From Candidatus Fusicatenibacter intestinigallinarum (GTDB lineage: Bacteria > Bacillota > Clostridia > Lachnospirales > Lachnospiraceae), in assembly GCA_019119555.1 (NCBI GenBank), contig DWWU01000019.1, positions 1 to 64,000 of the forward strand: a DNA stretch of 64,000 nt, written 5' to 3'. Shown here in pieces: positions 9,644-18,400 of the stretch. A program made the position numbers and the translations under genes. The notes under the pieces are model-generated. The model was not told where the DNA came from and searched no databases. It saw only the letters and a program-made list of their open reading frames with translations. How positions within the stretch are numbered: the stretch's first letter is position 1; every line of letters starts with the position of its first letter.

Positions 9644-11577
9644 TAAAAGAAGGAGAGCAAAGAGTGGCAGCCAACAGCGTGATACGTTTTCTGAAGAAAC
9701 TGAAACCATATAATATACAGAAAGGCTTCAGATATCTGAGGCATTTTGGCCTGAAGGAGTTTCTGGTGCGTCTGTCGGAACGGATGGAGCCGGAGGAGGT
9801 TCCCTACGGTCCCTGGTACGAGCAGCACCGGGCAAAGCCGGAGGAGCTGGAACGCCAGAGAAAACAGTCTCTCGTATGGCAGAGGAAAGGCGCTTTGTTT
9901 CTGAGGTCCTGCAGCGGGCGTTCGGACGGAGACGGCGCCGCGTCTGATTTTTCCGGCGATGTGCAGGAATGCCTGTTCAGCATTGTCGTTCCGGTATTCC
10001 GGACGCCTGAGAAATTTCTCTGTGAAATGATCGATTCTGTGAGAAACCAGTCCTTTCCGTTCTGGGAGCTGTGTATTGCAAATGCGGATCCGGAGGACAG
10101 AACGGTGGCGGAGGTGCTGGAGAGATACTCCCGGGAGGATCCGCGGATTCGGGTAAAAAATCTGCAGGAAAACAAAGGAATTTCCGAAAATACCAACGCT
10201 GCACTGGAGATGGCGCGGGGAGAATTTGTCGGCTTTCTGGATCATGACGACCTGCTGGCACCGGATGCGCTGTACGAGATGGCGGCCCGGCTGGAGAAAG
10301 ACGGCGGAATCGATGTGTTTTACACGGACGAAGACAAGGTCACCACGGATCTCTCCGAGCATTTTCAGCCGCATCTGAAGCCGGATTTTAATCCGGATCT
10401 TCTTCGTTCCAACAATTATATCTGCCATTTTTTTGTCGTGCGCAGAGAGATCGCCCGGAAACTGGGCGGTTTCCGTCCGGAGTTCAACGGTGCGCAGGAT
10501 TATGATTTTATCTTTCGGTGCACGGAGCAGGCGGGAACAATTGTCCATATTCCGAGAATTCTGTATCACTGGCGGGTACACAGTGCGTCCACTGCGGACA
10601 ATCCGGCCAGCAAGATGTATGCCTATGAAGCCGGAAAACGGGCCATCGAGGGGAACCTGGAGCGGACTGGGACAAAAGGGGAGGTCACGCTGCGGCAGGA
10701 TTACGGATTTTATGACGTCCGTTATCCCGTTCAGGGCGAACCGTTGGTGTCGATCCTGATTCCCAACAGAGATCAGAGTGAAACGCTGCTCCAGTGCGTC
10801 CGGTCGGTTCTGGACAGGTCCACATGGAAGAAGTTTGAGATACTGATTATCGAAAACAACAGTCAGCGGCAGGAGACGTTTGACTGTTACCGTGAACTGG
10901 AACGGGATGAGAGAATCCGGGTAATCACATATCCCGGGAAGACTTTCAACTATTCCGCGATCAACAATTTCGGCGTTCGGGAGGCGCGGGGAGAATATCT
11001 TCTGTTTCTGAACAATGATATCGAGGTGATCACGCCGGACTGGATCGGGCAGATGCTGGGAAACTGTCAGCGCCCGGAGGTGGGAATCGTCGGGGCGAAA
11101 CTGTATTATCCGGACGACACGATTCAGCATGCGGGGATTATCATCGGGATCGGGGGAATCGCCGGACATGCCTTTCTGGGGCTTGACCGTGCCAGAAGCG
11201 GTTATCTTCACAAGGCGTCGCTGCAGATGGATTACAGCGCGGTGACGGCCGCCTGCATGATGATGAAGGCGGAGGTGTTCCGGAAGATCAACGGATTTGA
11301 GGAAAAATTGTCCGTGGCGTTTAACGATGTGGATCTCTGTCTGCGGACCGTGCAGCAGGGATATCTGGTGGTGTATGATCCGCATGTGGAGATGTACCAC
11401 TACGAATCAAAATCCAGAGGCGCGGAGGACAGTGAGGAAAAAATCCGGCGGTTTCAGCAGGAGATCGAGTTTATGCGGACCCGATGGACCCGCCTGCTGA
11501 AAGAGGGGGATCCCAACTATAATCCCAATCTGACGCTTTCCAAATGGAATTATTCGCTGAGGGGACAAAAAAATTAG
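9640..11577 (+). CDS. Tandem-domain family 2 glycosyltransferase
   Basis: A 645-residue member of the same paralogous set as the two genes near the window start, but with a shortened N-terminal region (~110 residues). The first GT2 domain starts near 112 (LFSIVVPVFRTP, later YTDEDKV), the second near 369 (LVSILIPNRDQ, LFLNNDIEV, FNDVDLCLRT). It ends with GDPNYNPNLT. The ATG at 9640 overlaps the rffA stop; a GTG at 9664 has a better site (AAGGAGA 7 nt upstream) and may be the real start. It is a candidate for transferring the RffA-derived amino sugar, by position only. Confidence 0.88.
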   Translation: MIKEGEQRVAANSVIRFLKKLKPYNIQKGFRYLRHFGLKEFLVRLSERMEPEEVPYGPWYEQHRAKPEELERQRKQSLVWQRKGALFLRSCSGRSDGDGAASDFSGDVQECLFSIVVPVFRTPEKFLCEMIDSVRNQSFPFWELCIANADPEDRTVAEVLERYSREDPRIRVKNLQENKGISENTNAALEMARGEFVGFLDHDDLLAPDALYEMAARLEKDGGIDVFYTDEDKVTTDLSEHFQPHLKPDFNPDLLRSNNYICHFFVVRREIARKLGGFRPEFNGAQDYDFIFRCTEQAGTIVHIPRILYHWRVHSASTADNPASKMYAYEAGKRAIEGNLERTGTKGEVTLRQDYGFYDVRYPVQGEPLVSILIPNRDQSETLLQCVRSVLDRSTWKKFEILIIENNSQRQETFDCYRELERDERIRVITYPGKTFNYSAINNFGVREARGEYLLFLNNDIEVITPDWIGQMLGNCQRPEVGIVGAKLYYPDDTIQHAGIIIGIGGIAGHAFLGLDRARSGYLHKASLQMDYSAVTAACMMMKAEVFRKINGFEEKLSVAFNDVDLCLRTVQQGYLVVYDPHVEMYHYESKSRGAEDSEEKIRRFQQEIEFMRTRWTRLLKEGDPNYNPNLTLSKWNYSLRGQKN

Positions 11578-11588
11578 GGAGTACCATA

Positions 11589-12557
11589 ATGAAAGAAGTA
11601 GCGATCGTTATTCCCAATTATAACGGGATGCAGTATCTGGAAACCTGTCTTTCTTCGCTGGAAAGACAGAGTTTCCGGGAGTTTAACATCTATCTGGTGG
11701 ACAATGGCTCCACGGATCAGAGCAGGAGCTTTGTGTCCGGACGTTTCCCCGGGGTACAGTGGATTCAGCTGGATCAGAACTATGGATTCAGCAGAGCGGT
11801 CAATGAAGGGATTCTCCGTTCTGAGGAGCCGTATGTCATTTTACTGAACAATGACACCCAGGCGGAAGAGACCTTTGTGGAGGAGATTCTGCAGGGAATC
11901 CGGCGCCATCCGAAGGCCTTCTCCGCCGGAGCAAAGATGCTTTCCTGGCAGGAACGTGATAAAATCGATGATGCAGGGAATTACTATAACATGCTTGGCT
12001 GGGCGTTTGCGCGGGGAAAAGGAAAGCCGGAGGAAAAATACCGGAAGGAGCAGAAGGTTTTCGCGGCCTGCGCGGGCGCGGCGATTTACCGGAGAGAACT
12101 GCTGGAGGAGACAGGACTGTTTGACGAGGAGCATTTCGCTTATCTGGAAGATCTGGATATCGGTTACCGGGCCAGGATTCTGGGATATGAGAACTGGTTT
12201 CTCCCGAAAGCGCGCGTATATCATGTGGGCAGCGGTACCAGCGGTTCCAGATACAATCTTTTCAAGATCCGCTATTCATCGAGAAACAATATCTATCTGA
12301 TTTACAAGAATATGCCGCTGCTGCAGATTCTGCTGAATCTCCCGGCGCTTGTACCCGGATTTCTTGCAAAGCTTGTGTTTTTCGCTTCCAAGGGATATGG
12401 CAGAGAGTATGCGGCCGGAATCAAAAACGGGTGTTCCATCAGCAGAAAAAAGGAAAACCGGTCAAAGAAAGTAAAATTTTCTTTCCGGCATCTTCCAAAC
12501 TATATCGTGATCCAGTGGGAGCTGTTTGTTAACATTTTCCGACGGTTTCTTCGCTGA
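11589..12557 (+). CDS. Family 2 glycosyltransferase, WbbL-like
   Basis: A single-domain GT2 enzyme of 322 residues. It begins EVAIVIPNYNGMQYLETC, has NNDTQ as the metal-binding motif near residue 88 and the EEHFAYLEDLDIGYR acceptor-side motif common in rhamnosyltransferase-like WbbL relatives. A C-terminal hydrophobic and basic segment probably lies on the membrane. The start is the ATG 7 nt after GGGAG, 11 nt after the previous stop; an earlier in-frame codon would overlap the previous gene and lacks a good site. It is the last gene before a new promoter. Confidence 0.88.
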   Translation: MKEVAIVIPNYNGMQYLETCLSSLERQSFREFNIYLVDNGSTDQSRSFVSGRFPGVQWIQLDQNYGFSRAVNEGILRSEEPYVILLNNDTQAEETFVEEILQGIRRHPKAFSAGAKMLSWQERDKIDDAGNYYNMLGWAFARGKGKPEEKYRKEQKVFAACAGAAIYRRELLEETGLFDEEHFAYLEDLDIGYRARILGYENWFLPKARVYHVGSGTSGSRYNLFKIRYSSRNNIYLIYKNMPLLQILLNLPALVPGFLAKLVFFASKGYGREYAAGIKNGCSISRKKENRSKKVKFSFRHLPNYIVIQWELFVNIFRRFLR

Positions 12558-12607
12558 AATATTACAAAATATATTACAAAATATTAACATTGTAAAGAAA
12601 TATTTTG

Positions 12608-12636
12608 TTGCTCTTTCAGGAAAGATATTGTATAGT
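12608..12636 (+). promoter_or_regulatory. Probable promoter for the sugar-transferase operon
   Basis: TTGCTC, 17-nt spacer, TATAGT. Immediately upstream (12558-12600) lie AT-rich near-direct repeats of ATATTACAAA, which could be a regulator site or a curved UP-like element. Confidence 0.55.
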
Positions 12637-12657
12637 AATGAGAAAAGAGAAAAAAAT

Positions 12658-12685
12658 GTAACAGTTCAGCCAGCTGAACTGCAAC
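12658..12685. repeat. 28-bp solo palindrome of the MITE-like element
   Basis: Left half GTAACAGTTCAGCC meets right half AGCTGAACTGCAAC: the fused ends of the 133-bp element without its interior. The flanking 8-mers (AAAAAAAT and GAAAAATA) match only loosely. It lies in the 5' leader of the sugar transferase. Confidence 0.8.
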
Positions 12686-12724
12686 GAAAAATAACTGTTA
12701 AAAGAAGCAGACGGGTGAAAAAAT

Positions 12725-14134
12725 TTGATTAGTGACAATCAGAAATACTTTAATCGGCTGCAGGTACTGATCGATGGGGCCGTGATCGTTATATCCTATG
12801 TGCTTTCCTGGTATCTGTATATTGAGATGCCCAGAGATATCCGGTTTCTGGAACGGGGAGTGCTTCCCCCTCAGACCTATATGATGGCGCTTCTCTTCAT
12901 CGTTCCCTGCTATCTGATTCTGTATTATGCGTGTAATTTATATACTTCGAAGCGGCTGATCGGACGGCGTCTGGAGATTGCCAATATCATCAAGGCCAAT
13001 ACGATCGGCCTTCTGATTCTCAGCCTGCTGATCTATATGCTGAAAATCATGCACTTTTCCCGGGGAGTTTTCTGGGTGTTCTGTGCGACAAATCTGGTAG
13101 CGGAAATTATCGTCAGAAATGTGATCTATTACTTTCTCAGCAAAATGTGGAGGAGCGGAAAGAATCAGAAGCAGATCCTGATGGTAGGATACAGCCGCGC
13201 GACTGAGGAATATATCGACCGGATCCTGGCCAATCCCGAATGGGGATATGTGGTCCGGGGAATCCTTGACGACCATGTGACGGCGGGGACCACCTACCGG
13301 GGGATCAAGGTGCTGGGAAGAATTGAGAACCTGATGGTGATTCTTCCGGAAAACAAGCTGGACGAGATTGCGATCACACTGGGACTGAGCGAATACTACC
13401 GGTTGGAAGAGATTGTCGTCATGTGTGAGAAATCCGGCGTCCATACGCAGTTTGTTCCGGACTATTACAACATTATTCCGACCAAGCCTTATACGGAGGA
13501 TCTTCAGGGACTTCCGGTTGTCAACATCCGCTATGTACCGCTGAACAACACATTTCTTGCTGCGATCAAACGCCTTGTGGATATTTTCGGATCTCTGGTG
13601 GCGATCGTACTGTTTTCACCGGTGATGCTTTTTTCCTGTCTGGCGATCAAGCTGACCTCGCCGGGACCTCTGATTTACAAGCAGACAAGGGTCGGGCTGC
13701 ACAATAAGCCCTTTGAAATGTACAAATTCCGTTCGATGGAAGTGCAGCCGGAGGAAAAGGAGAAAAAAGCGTGGACGGTAAGAAATGACCCGCGTGTGAC
13801 CGGATACGGAAAATTCATGCGGCATACGAGCATCGACGAACTCCCGCAGCTGTTTAATATACTGAAAGGGGACATGAGCCTGGTAGGGCCGAGGCCGGAA
13901 CGGCCGTTTTTTGTGGAAAAGTTCCGGGAAGAAATTCCCCGGTATATGGTCAAGCACCAGGTCCGGCCGGGACTGACCGGATGGGCTCAGGTGAATGGTT
14001 ATCGAGGGGACACATCTATTCGAAAGCGCATTGACTGCGACCTGTATTACATTGAAAACTGGACACTGGGACTGGATTTCAAAATATTGTTCCTGACCTT
14101 TTTCAAAGGTTTTATCAATAAAAACGCTTACTAA
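12725..14134 (+). CDS. Polyprenyl-phosphate sugar phosphotransferase (initiating transferase)
   Basis: A 469-residue WcaJ/CpsE-type enzyme that moves a sugar-1-phosphate onto undecaprenyl phosphate, the first step of polysaccharide repeat assembly. Several membrane helices occupy ~15-120, a nucleotide-binding-like domain ~140-265, and a further helix precedes the catalytic bacterial sugar transferase domain (~280-469), with SPGPLIYKQTRVG, KFRSM, SIDELPQLFNILKGDMSLVGPRPERP and RPGLTGWAQVNG. An in-frame stop lies 9 nt upstream, so translation must start at the TTG at 12725, with GGGTGA as a modest ribosome site. The sugar is glucose or galactose by family, not certain here. Confidence 0.9.
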   Translation: MISDNQKYFNRLQVLIDGAVIVISYVLSWYLYIEMPRDIRFLERGVLPPQTYMMALLFIVPCYLILYYACNLYTSKRLIGRRLEIANIIKANTIGLLILSLLIYMLKIMHFSRGVFWVFCATNLVAEIIVRNVIYYFLSKMWRSGKNQKQILMVGYSRATEEYIDRILANPEWGYVVRGILDDHVTAGTTYRGIKVLGRIENLMVILPENKLDEIAITLGLSEYYRLEEIVVMCEKSGVHTQFVPDYYNIIPTKPYTEDLQGLPVVNIRYVPLNNTFLAAIKRLVDIFGSLVAIVLFSPVMLFSCLAIKLTSPGPLIYKQTRVGLHNKPFEMYKFRSMEVQPEEKEKKAWTVRNDPRVTGYGKFMRHTSIDELPQLFNILKGDMSLVGPRPERPFFVEKFREEIPRYMVKHQVRPGLTGWAQVNGYRGDTSIRKRIDCDLYYIENWTLGLDFKILFLTFFKGFINKNAY

Positions 14135-14157
14135 AGAATGATAAGGGGAATAAGACC

Positions 14158-15372
14158 ATGTCAAAAAAGAATGTAAACAAGAGAAGCCGCAAATACAGAA
14201 GACGACGCAGAAGACGTATTATCTTCGGGATTGAGATTTTTGTTCTCGTGCTGCTGGGCGTCGGACTGTTCGGGTATATGTGGCTGAACAATGTGATGAA
14301 CCGGATGCAGACACAGGATCTGGACCCGACAAAAGTCGAAGTCAACAGTGAGGTTCAGCAGAACATTGAGGCCATGTCGGGAAGTCAGATCATAGCGGTC
14401 GCAGGTCTGGACGGAAGAGGCGCAGCCATGGACGGAAAAGACGATCCGGACGATCTGCGGAACAGTCAGAACAGCGATACGATTATTCTGGTTTGCATTG
14501 ACCACGACAATAAGGAAATCCGTATGGTGTCCATTATGCGCGATACCTGGATGAATCTCAGTTCTCCGGGCGTCGACTATGATTTTGCGAAGGCAAACGC
14601 CGCCTACAACAAGGGAGGACCGGAAGGCATGCTGTCCATGCTCAACACCAACCTTGATCTTGCCATTGAGGATTATGTGTCAGTGGACTGGAAGGTTCTG
14701 GCGGATGTCATTGATGTGCTCGGAGGTCTGGACATTGAGATGCGCAACGCGGAAGTAATCTGGGCGAACGATTACAACAAGGATGTATCCGCAGCGCAGG
14801 GCGTAGATTATGAGCCGATTGAATATAATGAAGAGGAAGACAACGAGTACCGGGAGGTGCACCATCTGACCGGCGCCCAGGCAGTCTCCTATGCGAGAAT
14901 CCGTTACGGAGGCGGAGACGACGCTCTGAGAACGGCCCGCCAGCGTACCGTGATCAACCTGATGATGCAGAAGGTAAAGAGCAGTCCGGACAAAATCCCC
15001 GCGATTATTGATACGGCGGCTGACAGCATTACGACAAGCCTTTCCACCAACGAGATCATTCAGCTGGCGTATAACGCGGTTTCCTATTCTATGGGAACAT
15101 CCTACGCTTTCCCGTTTGAACTTGTTTACGGACAGCATGTCATAGATGCGCTGGGGGTTGATGTGGTCATTCCGGTAACGCTGTACTCCAATGTGACAGA
15201 GCTGCATGAATATCTGTTTCCGGGTGTGGAGTATACGCCTTCATCGGTAATTGAGGATTACAATTACTATATTGTAAAACAGAGCGGTTACGGGGAATCT
15301 TCGATTGACTCCGTCCTCCATCAGGGTCCCGGATCGTCTTCGACAACGCAGGTTGCGGGAACTGAAGAATAG
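14158..15372 (+). CDS. LytR-CpsA-Psr family glycopolymer ligase
   Basis: A 404-residue type II membrane protein. It has a very basic cytoplasmic start (KKNVNKRSRKYRRRRRRR), one membrane helix (~22-42) and an extracellular LCP domain (~95-310) with SDTIILVCIDHDNKEIRMVSIMRDT and a later RIRYGGGDDALRTARQR arginine motif that binds the polyprenyl pyrophosphate. LCP enzymes transfer lipid-linked polymers to peptidoglycan. Its place right after the initiating transferase fits attachment of the polymer made by this locus. The tail is Ser/Thr-rich. Confidence 0.92.
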   Translation: MSKKNVNKRSRKYRRRRRRRIIFGIEIFVLVLLGVGLFGYMWLNNVMNRMQTQDLDPTKVEVNSEVQQNIEAMSGSQIIAVAGLDGRGAAMDGKDDPDDLRNSQNSDTIILVCIDHDNKEIRMVSIMRDTWMNLSSPGVDYDFAKANAAYNKGGPEGMLSMLNTNLDLAIEDYVSVDWKVLADVIDVLGGLDIEMRNAEVIWANDYNKDVSAAQGVDYEPIEYNEEEDNEYREVHHLTGAQAVSYARIRYGGGDDALRTARQRTVINLMMQKVKSSPDKIPAIIDTAADSITTSLSTNEIIQLAYNAVSYSMGTSYAFPFELVYGQHVIDALGVDVVIPVTLYSNVTELHEYLFPGVEYTPSSVIEDYNYYIVKQSGYGESSIDSVLHQGPGSSSTTQVAGTEE

Positions 15373-15425
15373 CTGTCGGGCGCCGCAGCCGTGAGCAGCA
15401 GGAAACCGTTACGTGGAGAGAAATA

Positions 15426-16358
15426 ATGAAGGAACCAATTGTAGATATTTTAATACCGACATACAGGCCAGGGCAGGAGTTCAAAGAACTTCTGCTTGGT
15501 CTTTTCAGACAATCGTATCCGGTGCGCAGGATCCTGGTCGTGAACACTGACGCCACCCTGTGGAACCCGGAATTCGAGGATCTGGTGCCGAATCTGTACG
15601 TGGATCATATCGACCAGAGAACTTTCGATCACGGAGGAACCAGAAGAGAGATGGCTGCTTCCAGTGATGCGGATCTTCTGCTGTTTATGACACAGGATGC
15701 GGTGCCGGCCAACGCGGAGCTGGTGGAGAATCTTGTGAGACAGTTTTCTCTGCCACAGGTCAGGGCGGCTTATGCCAGACAGCTGCCGAAGAAGGGATGT
15801 TCCGTGCTGGAGGCCTATACCCGTGGGTTCAACTATCCCAGGGAGAGCGATATCAAGGACTACGGAGATCTCCCGGAGCTGGGACTGAAGACGTTTTTCT
15901 GTTCCAATGTATGCGCGATGTACGACCGGAAAACTTATGAGGAACTGGGAGGATTTGTTCGTCGTACGCTGTTTAACGAGGATATGATCTATGCGGCGGG
16001 ACTGATAGAGGCGGGCTATTCCATTGCCTATGCGGCGGATGCGATGGTTTACCACTCCCACAATTACGGATGTGTTGCGCAGCTGAAACGGAATTTCGAT
16101 CTGGGAGTGTCCCAGGCGCAGCATCCGGAGATTTTTGAAAAATACCCGTCGGAGGGAGAGGGAATCCGCATGGTGAAGCAGACCTCCGCTTATGTGTGCA
16201 GGATCGGCAGACCGTGGCTTCTGGTTCCGCTGTTCTTCCAGAGCGGATGCAAATACCTGGGATATCTGCTGGGCAAACACTACCGTCTGCTCCCACGCTG
16301 GCTGATTCGGCGCTGTACGATGAGCAGAACCTGGTGGAGATTTCGGAAGAAGAGATGA
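15426..16358 (+). CDS. Family 2 glycosyltransferase, rhamnosyltransferase-like
   Basis: A 310-residue GT2 protein beginning IVDILIPTYRPGQEF, with FDHGGTRREMA and FMTQDAVPA, the pattern of RfbF/RfbN-type rhamnosyltransferases. FNEDMIYAAGLIEAGYSIAYA is the conserved acceptor region. The C-terminus has a hydrophobic stretch and a basic tail. Spacing of 53 nt from the LCP gene and 37 nt to glmS suggests one transcript. The donor is inferred from motif similarity only. Confidence 0.85.
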   Translation: MKEPIVDILIPTYRPGQEFKELLLGLFRQSYPVRRILVVNTDATLWNPEFEDLVPNLYVDHIDQRTFDHGGTRREMAASSDADLLLFMTQDAVPANAELVENLVRQFSLPQVRAAYARQLPKKGCSVLEAYTRGFNYPRESDIKDYGDLPELGLKTFFCSNVCAMYDRKTYEELGGFVRRTLFNEDMIYAAGLIEAGYSIAYAADAMVYHSHNYGCVAQLKRNFDLGVSQAQHPEIFEKYPSEGEGIRMVKQTSAYVCRIGRPWLLVPLFFQSGCKYLGYLLGKHYRLLPRWLIRRCTMSRTWWRFRKKR

Positions 16359-16395
16359 CTGGAACGGTTATCAGACTTAGGAGGTAAAGCGAGTT

Positions 16396-18222
16396 ATGTG
16401 TGGAATAGTAGGATATATTGGAGAGCAGCAGGCGGCGCCGATTTTGCTGGACGGACTCTCGAAACTGGAATACCGCGGATATGATTCCGCCGGAATTGCC
16501 GTATATGACGGAGAAAAGATCAATATGGTGAAAGCTACGGGACGGCTGAAAGTGCTGGAAGAGCTGACGCAGAACGGAGCCGTGCTCCCCGGAACTGCGG
16601 GAATCGGCCATACCCGCTGGGCGACTCATGGCTGTCCGTCTGACGCCAACGCCCATCCTCATTTCAATAAAGACCAGTCTATTGTTGTCGTCCACAACGG
16701 AATTATCGAAAACTATGTAAAACTGAAGAAAAAGATGGAAAGCAGAGGTTATCAGTTTGTGTCTGAGACAGACACGGAAGTAGTCGCTCATATGCTGGAT
16801 TATTATTACAACGGAAATCCGCTCGATACAATCGTGAAGATCATGCACCGGGTGGAAGGCTCCTATGCGCTGGGAATTCTGTTCCGCGATCATCCGGGAG
16901 AGGTCTATGCTGTGCGCAAGGACAGTCCGCTGATTGTAGGCGCCGGCAGGGAAGGAAACTTTATCGCCTCTGACGTTCCCGCTGTTCTGAAATATACCCG
17001 CGACGTATATTTTATGGAGAATGAGGAGATTGTAAAGCTGACCAGGGATTCCATTTGCTTCTACAATATCGACGAGGAGGAAGTGGAGAAACAGTCCGTA
17101 CATATCGATTGGGATATCAATGCGGCGGAAAAAGGCGGTTATGAACATTTTATGCTGAAAGAGATGCATGAGCAGCCTAAAGCGGTCAGCGATACATTGA
17201 ATCCACGCCTGAAAGGAAACGATATCGTGATCGAGGAGCTGGGAATGTCCGATGAGGAGATTCGCGCGATCCGGAAGATTTATATTGTCGCCTGCGGATC
17301 CGCCTATCACACAGGCGTGACGGCCAAGTATGTCTACGAGGGAATGGCGAGAATTCCCGTGGAGGTGGATCTGGCCAGTGAATTCCGCTATCGGAATCCG
17401 ATTTTCGAGGAGAACACGCTGGCGATCATCGTCAGCCAGTCCGGGGAAACTGCAGATACGCTGGCGGCGCTGCGGGAGGCAAAGGCAAAGGGCGTGCGCA
17501 CGCTGGGGATTGTCAACGTGGTCGGCAGCTCCATCGCCAGAGAGGCGGACAATGTGATGTACACCTGGGCCGGACCGGAAATCGCGGTGGCGACCACGAA
17601 GGCGTACAGCACGCAGCTGATCGCCCATTATCTGCTGGCGATGAAATTCGCGAAGGTGCGCGGACAGATCCGGGATGCGGAATTTGAGAGCATGCTGGAA
17701 GATCTGAAGCAGATTCCGGAACAGATTTCACTGCTTCTGAGCCACAAGGAAAATGTACAGAGATTTGCCAACCGTTATCTCGCGGCAGAGCATGTGTTCT
17801 TTATCGGAAGAGGCATCGATTATGCGATCTCGATGGAAGGTTCTCTGAAACTGAAGGAGATTTCCTATATTCACTCGGAAGCCTACGCGGCAGGAGAGCT
17901 GAAACACGGAACAATTTCCCTGATAGAAGACGGGCGTCTGGTTGTGGCGGTCATGACGCAGCCGGCTCTCTACAAAAAAACGCTGAGCAATGTTCAGGAA
18001 GTAAAGACGAGAGGCGCGTTTGTGATGGCGGTCACCAATGCCGGCAACACGGAAGTGGAGAAGGTGGCGGATTATGTGATCTACCTGCCGGAAACCAATC
18101 CGTATTTTACGAATTCTCTGGCGATCATTCCTCTGCAGCTTTTTGGCTACTATGTGTCTATCGGAAAGGGACTGGATGTAGACAAACCGAGAAATCTTGC
18201 CAAGTCTGTAACGGTAGAGTAG
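16396..18222 (+). CDS. glmS: Glutamine--fructose-6-phosphate aminotransferase (isomerizing)
   Basis: A 608-residue enzyme making glucosamine-6-phosphate from fructose-6-phosphate and glutamine, the first step to UDP-GlcNAc for wall and polysaccharide. Cys2 (MCGIVGYIG) is the N-terminal glutaminase nucleophile; GHTRWATHG and the two SIS domains (VSQSGETADTL, ATTKAYSTQ) follow; the C-terminus LAKSVTVE is typical. TAGGAGG lies upstream of the ATG. The 37-nt gap to the previous gene is too short for the glmS ribozyme found in many Firmicutes, and none is seen. Confidence 0.97.
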   Translation: MCGIVGYIGEQQAAPILLDGLSKLEYRGYDSAGIAVYDGEKINMVKATGRLKVLEELTQNGAVLPGTAGIGHTRWATHGCPSDANAHPHFNKDQSIVVVHNGIIENYVKLKKKMESRGYQFVSETDTEVVAHMLDYYYNGNPLDTIVKIMHRVEGSYALGILFRDHPGEVYAVRKDSPLIVGAGREGNFIASDVPAVLKYTRDVYFMENEEIVKLTRDSICFYNIDEEEVEKQSVHIDWDINAAEKGGYEHFMLKEMHEQPKAVSDTLNPRLKGNDIVIEELGMSDEEIRAIRKIYIVACGSAYHTGVTAKYVYEGMARIPVEVDLASEFRYRNPIFEENTLAIIVSQSGETADTLAALREAKAKGVRTLGIVNVVGSSIAREADNVMYTWAGPEIAVATTKAYSTQLIAHYLLAMKFAKVRGQIRDAEFESMLEDLKQIPEQISLLLSHKENVQRFANRYLAAEHVFFIGRGIDYAISMEGSLKLKEISYIHSEAYAAGELKHGTISLIEDGRLVVAVMTQPALYKKTLSNVQEVKTRGAFVMAVTNAGNTEVEKVADYVIYLPETNPYFTNSLAIIPLQLFGYYVSIGKGLDVDKPRNLAKSVTVE

Positions 18223-18307
18223 GCTTTCAACATTTTTTAAAGGTTTCATCACAGAATGAACACATTTCATCAGTAGAATATGCATTGTAAGGTGAAAACA
18301 GAAAGAT

Positions 18308-18342
18308 GTGCAGAAGATGCACAGACCTGGATGAACTGTAAC
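18308..18342 (-). repeat. Truncated, inverted relic of the MITE-like element
   Basis: On the minus strand this reads GTTACAGTTCATCCAG followed by GGTCTGTGCAT, i.e. the left end of the 133-bp element and part of its first hairpin. The rest is lost. It lies between glmS and the HtrA gene. Confidence 0.65.
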
Positions 18343-18400
18343 GAACAGTCACAGAAATGTTTTCAAATACGTTCCAGAAGGATGAAAAGAGGGAAATGCG

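Noticed and set aside
16358..16396. glmS ribozyme
   Set aside because: The gap upstream of glmS is only 37 nt and holds just the ribosome site.
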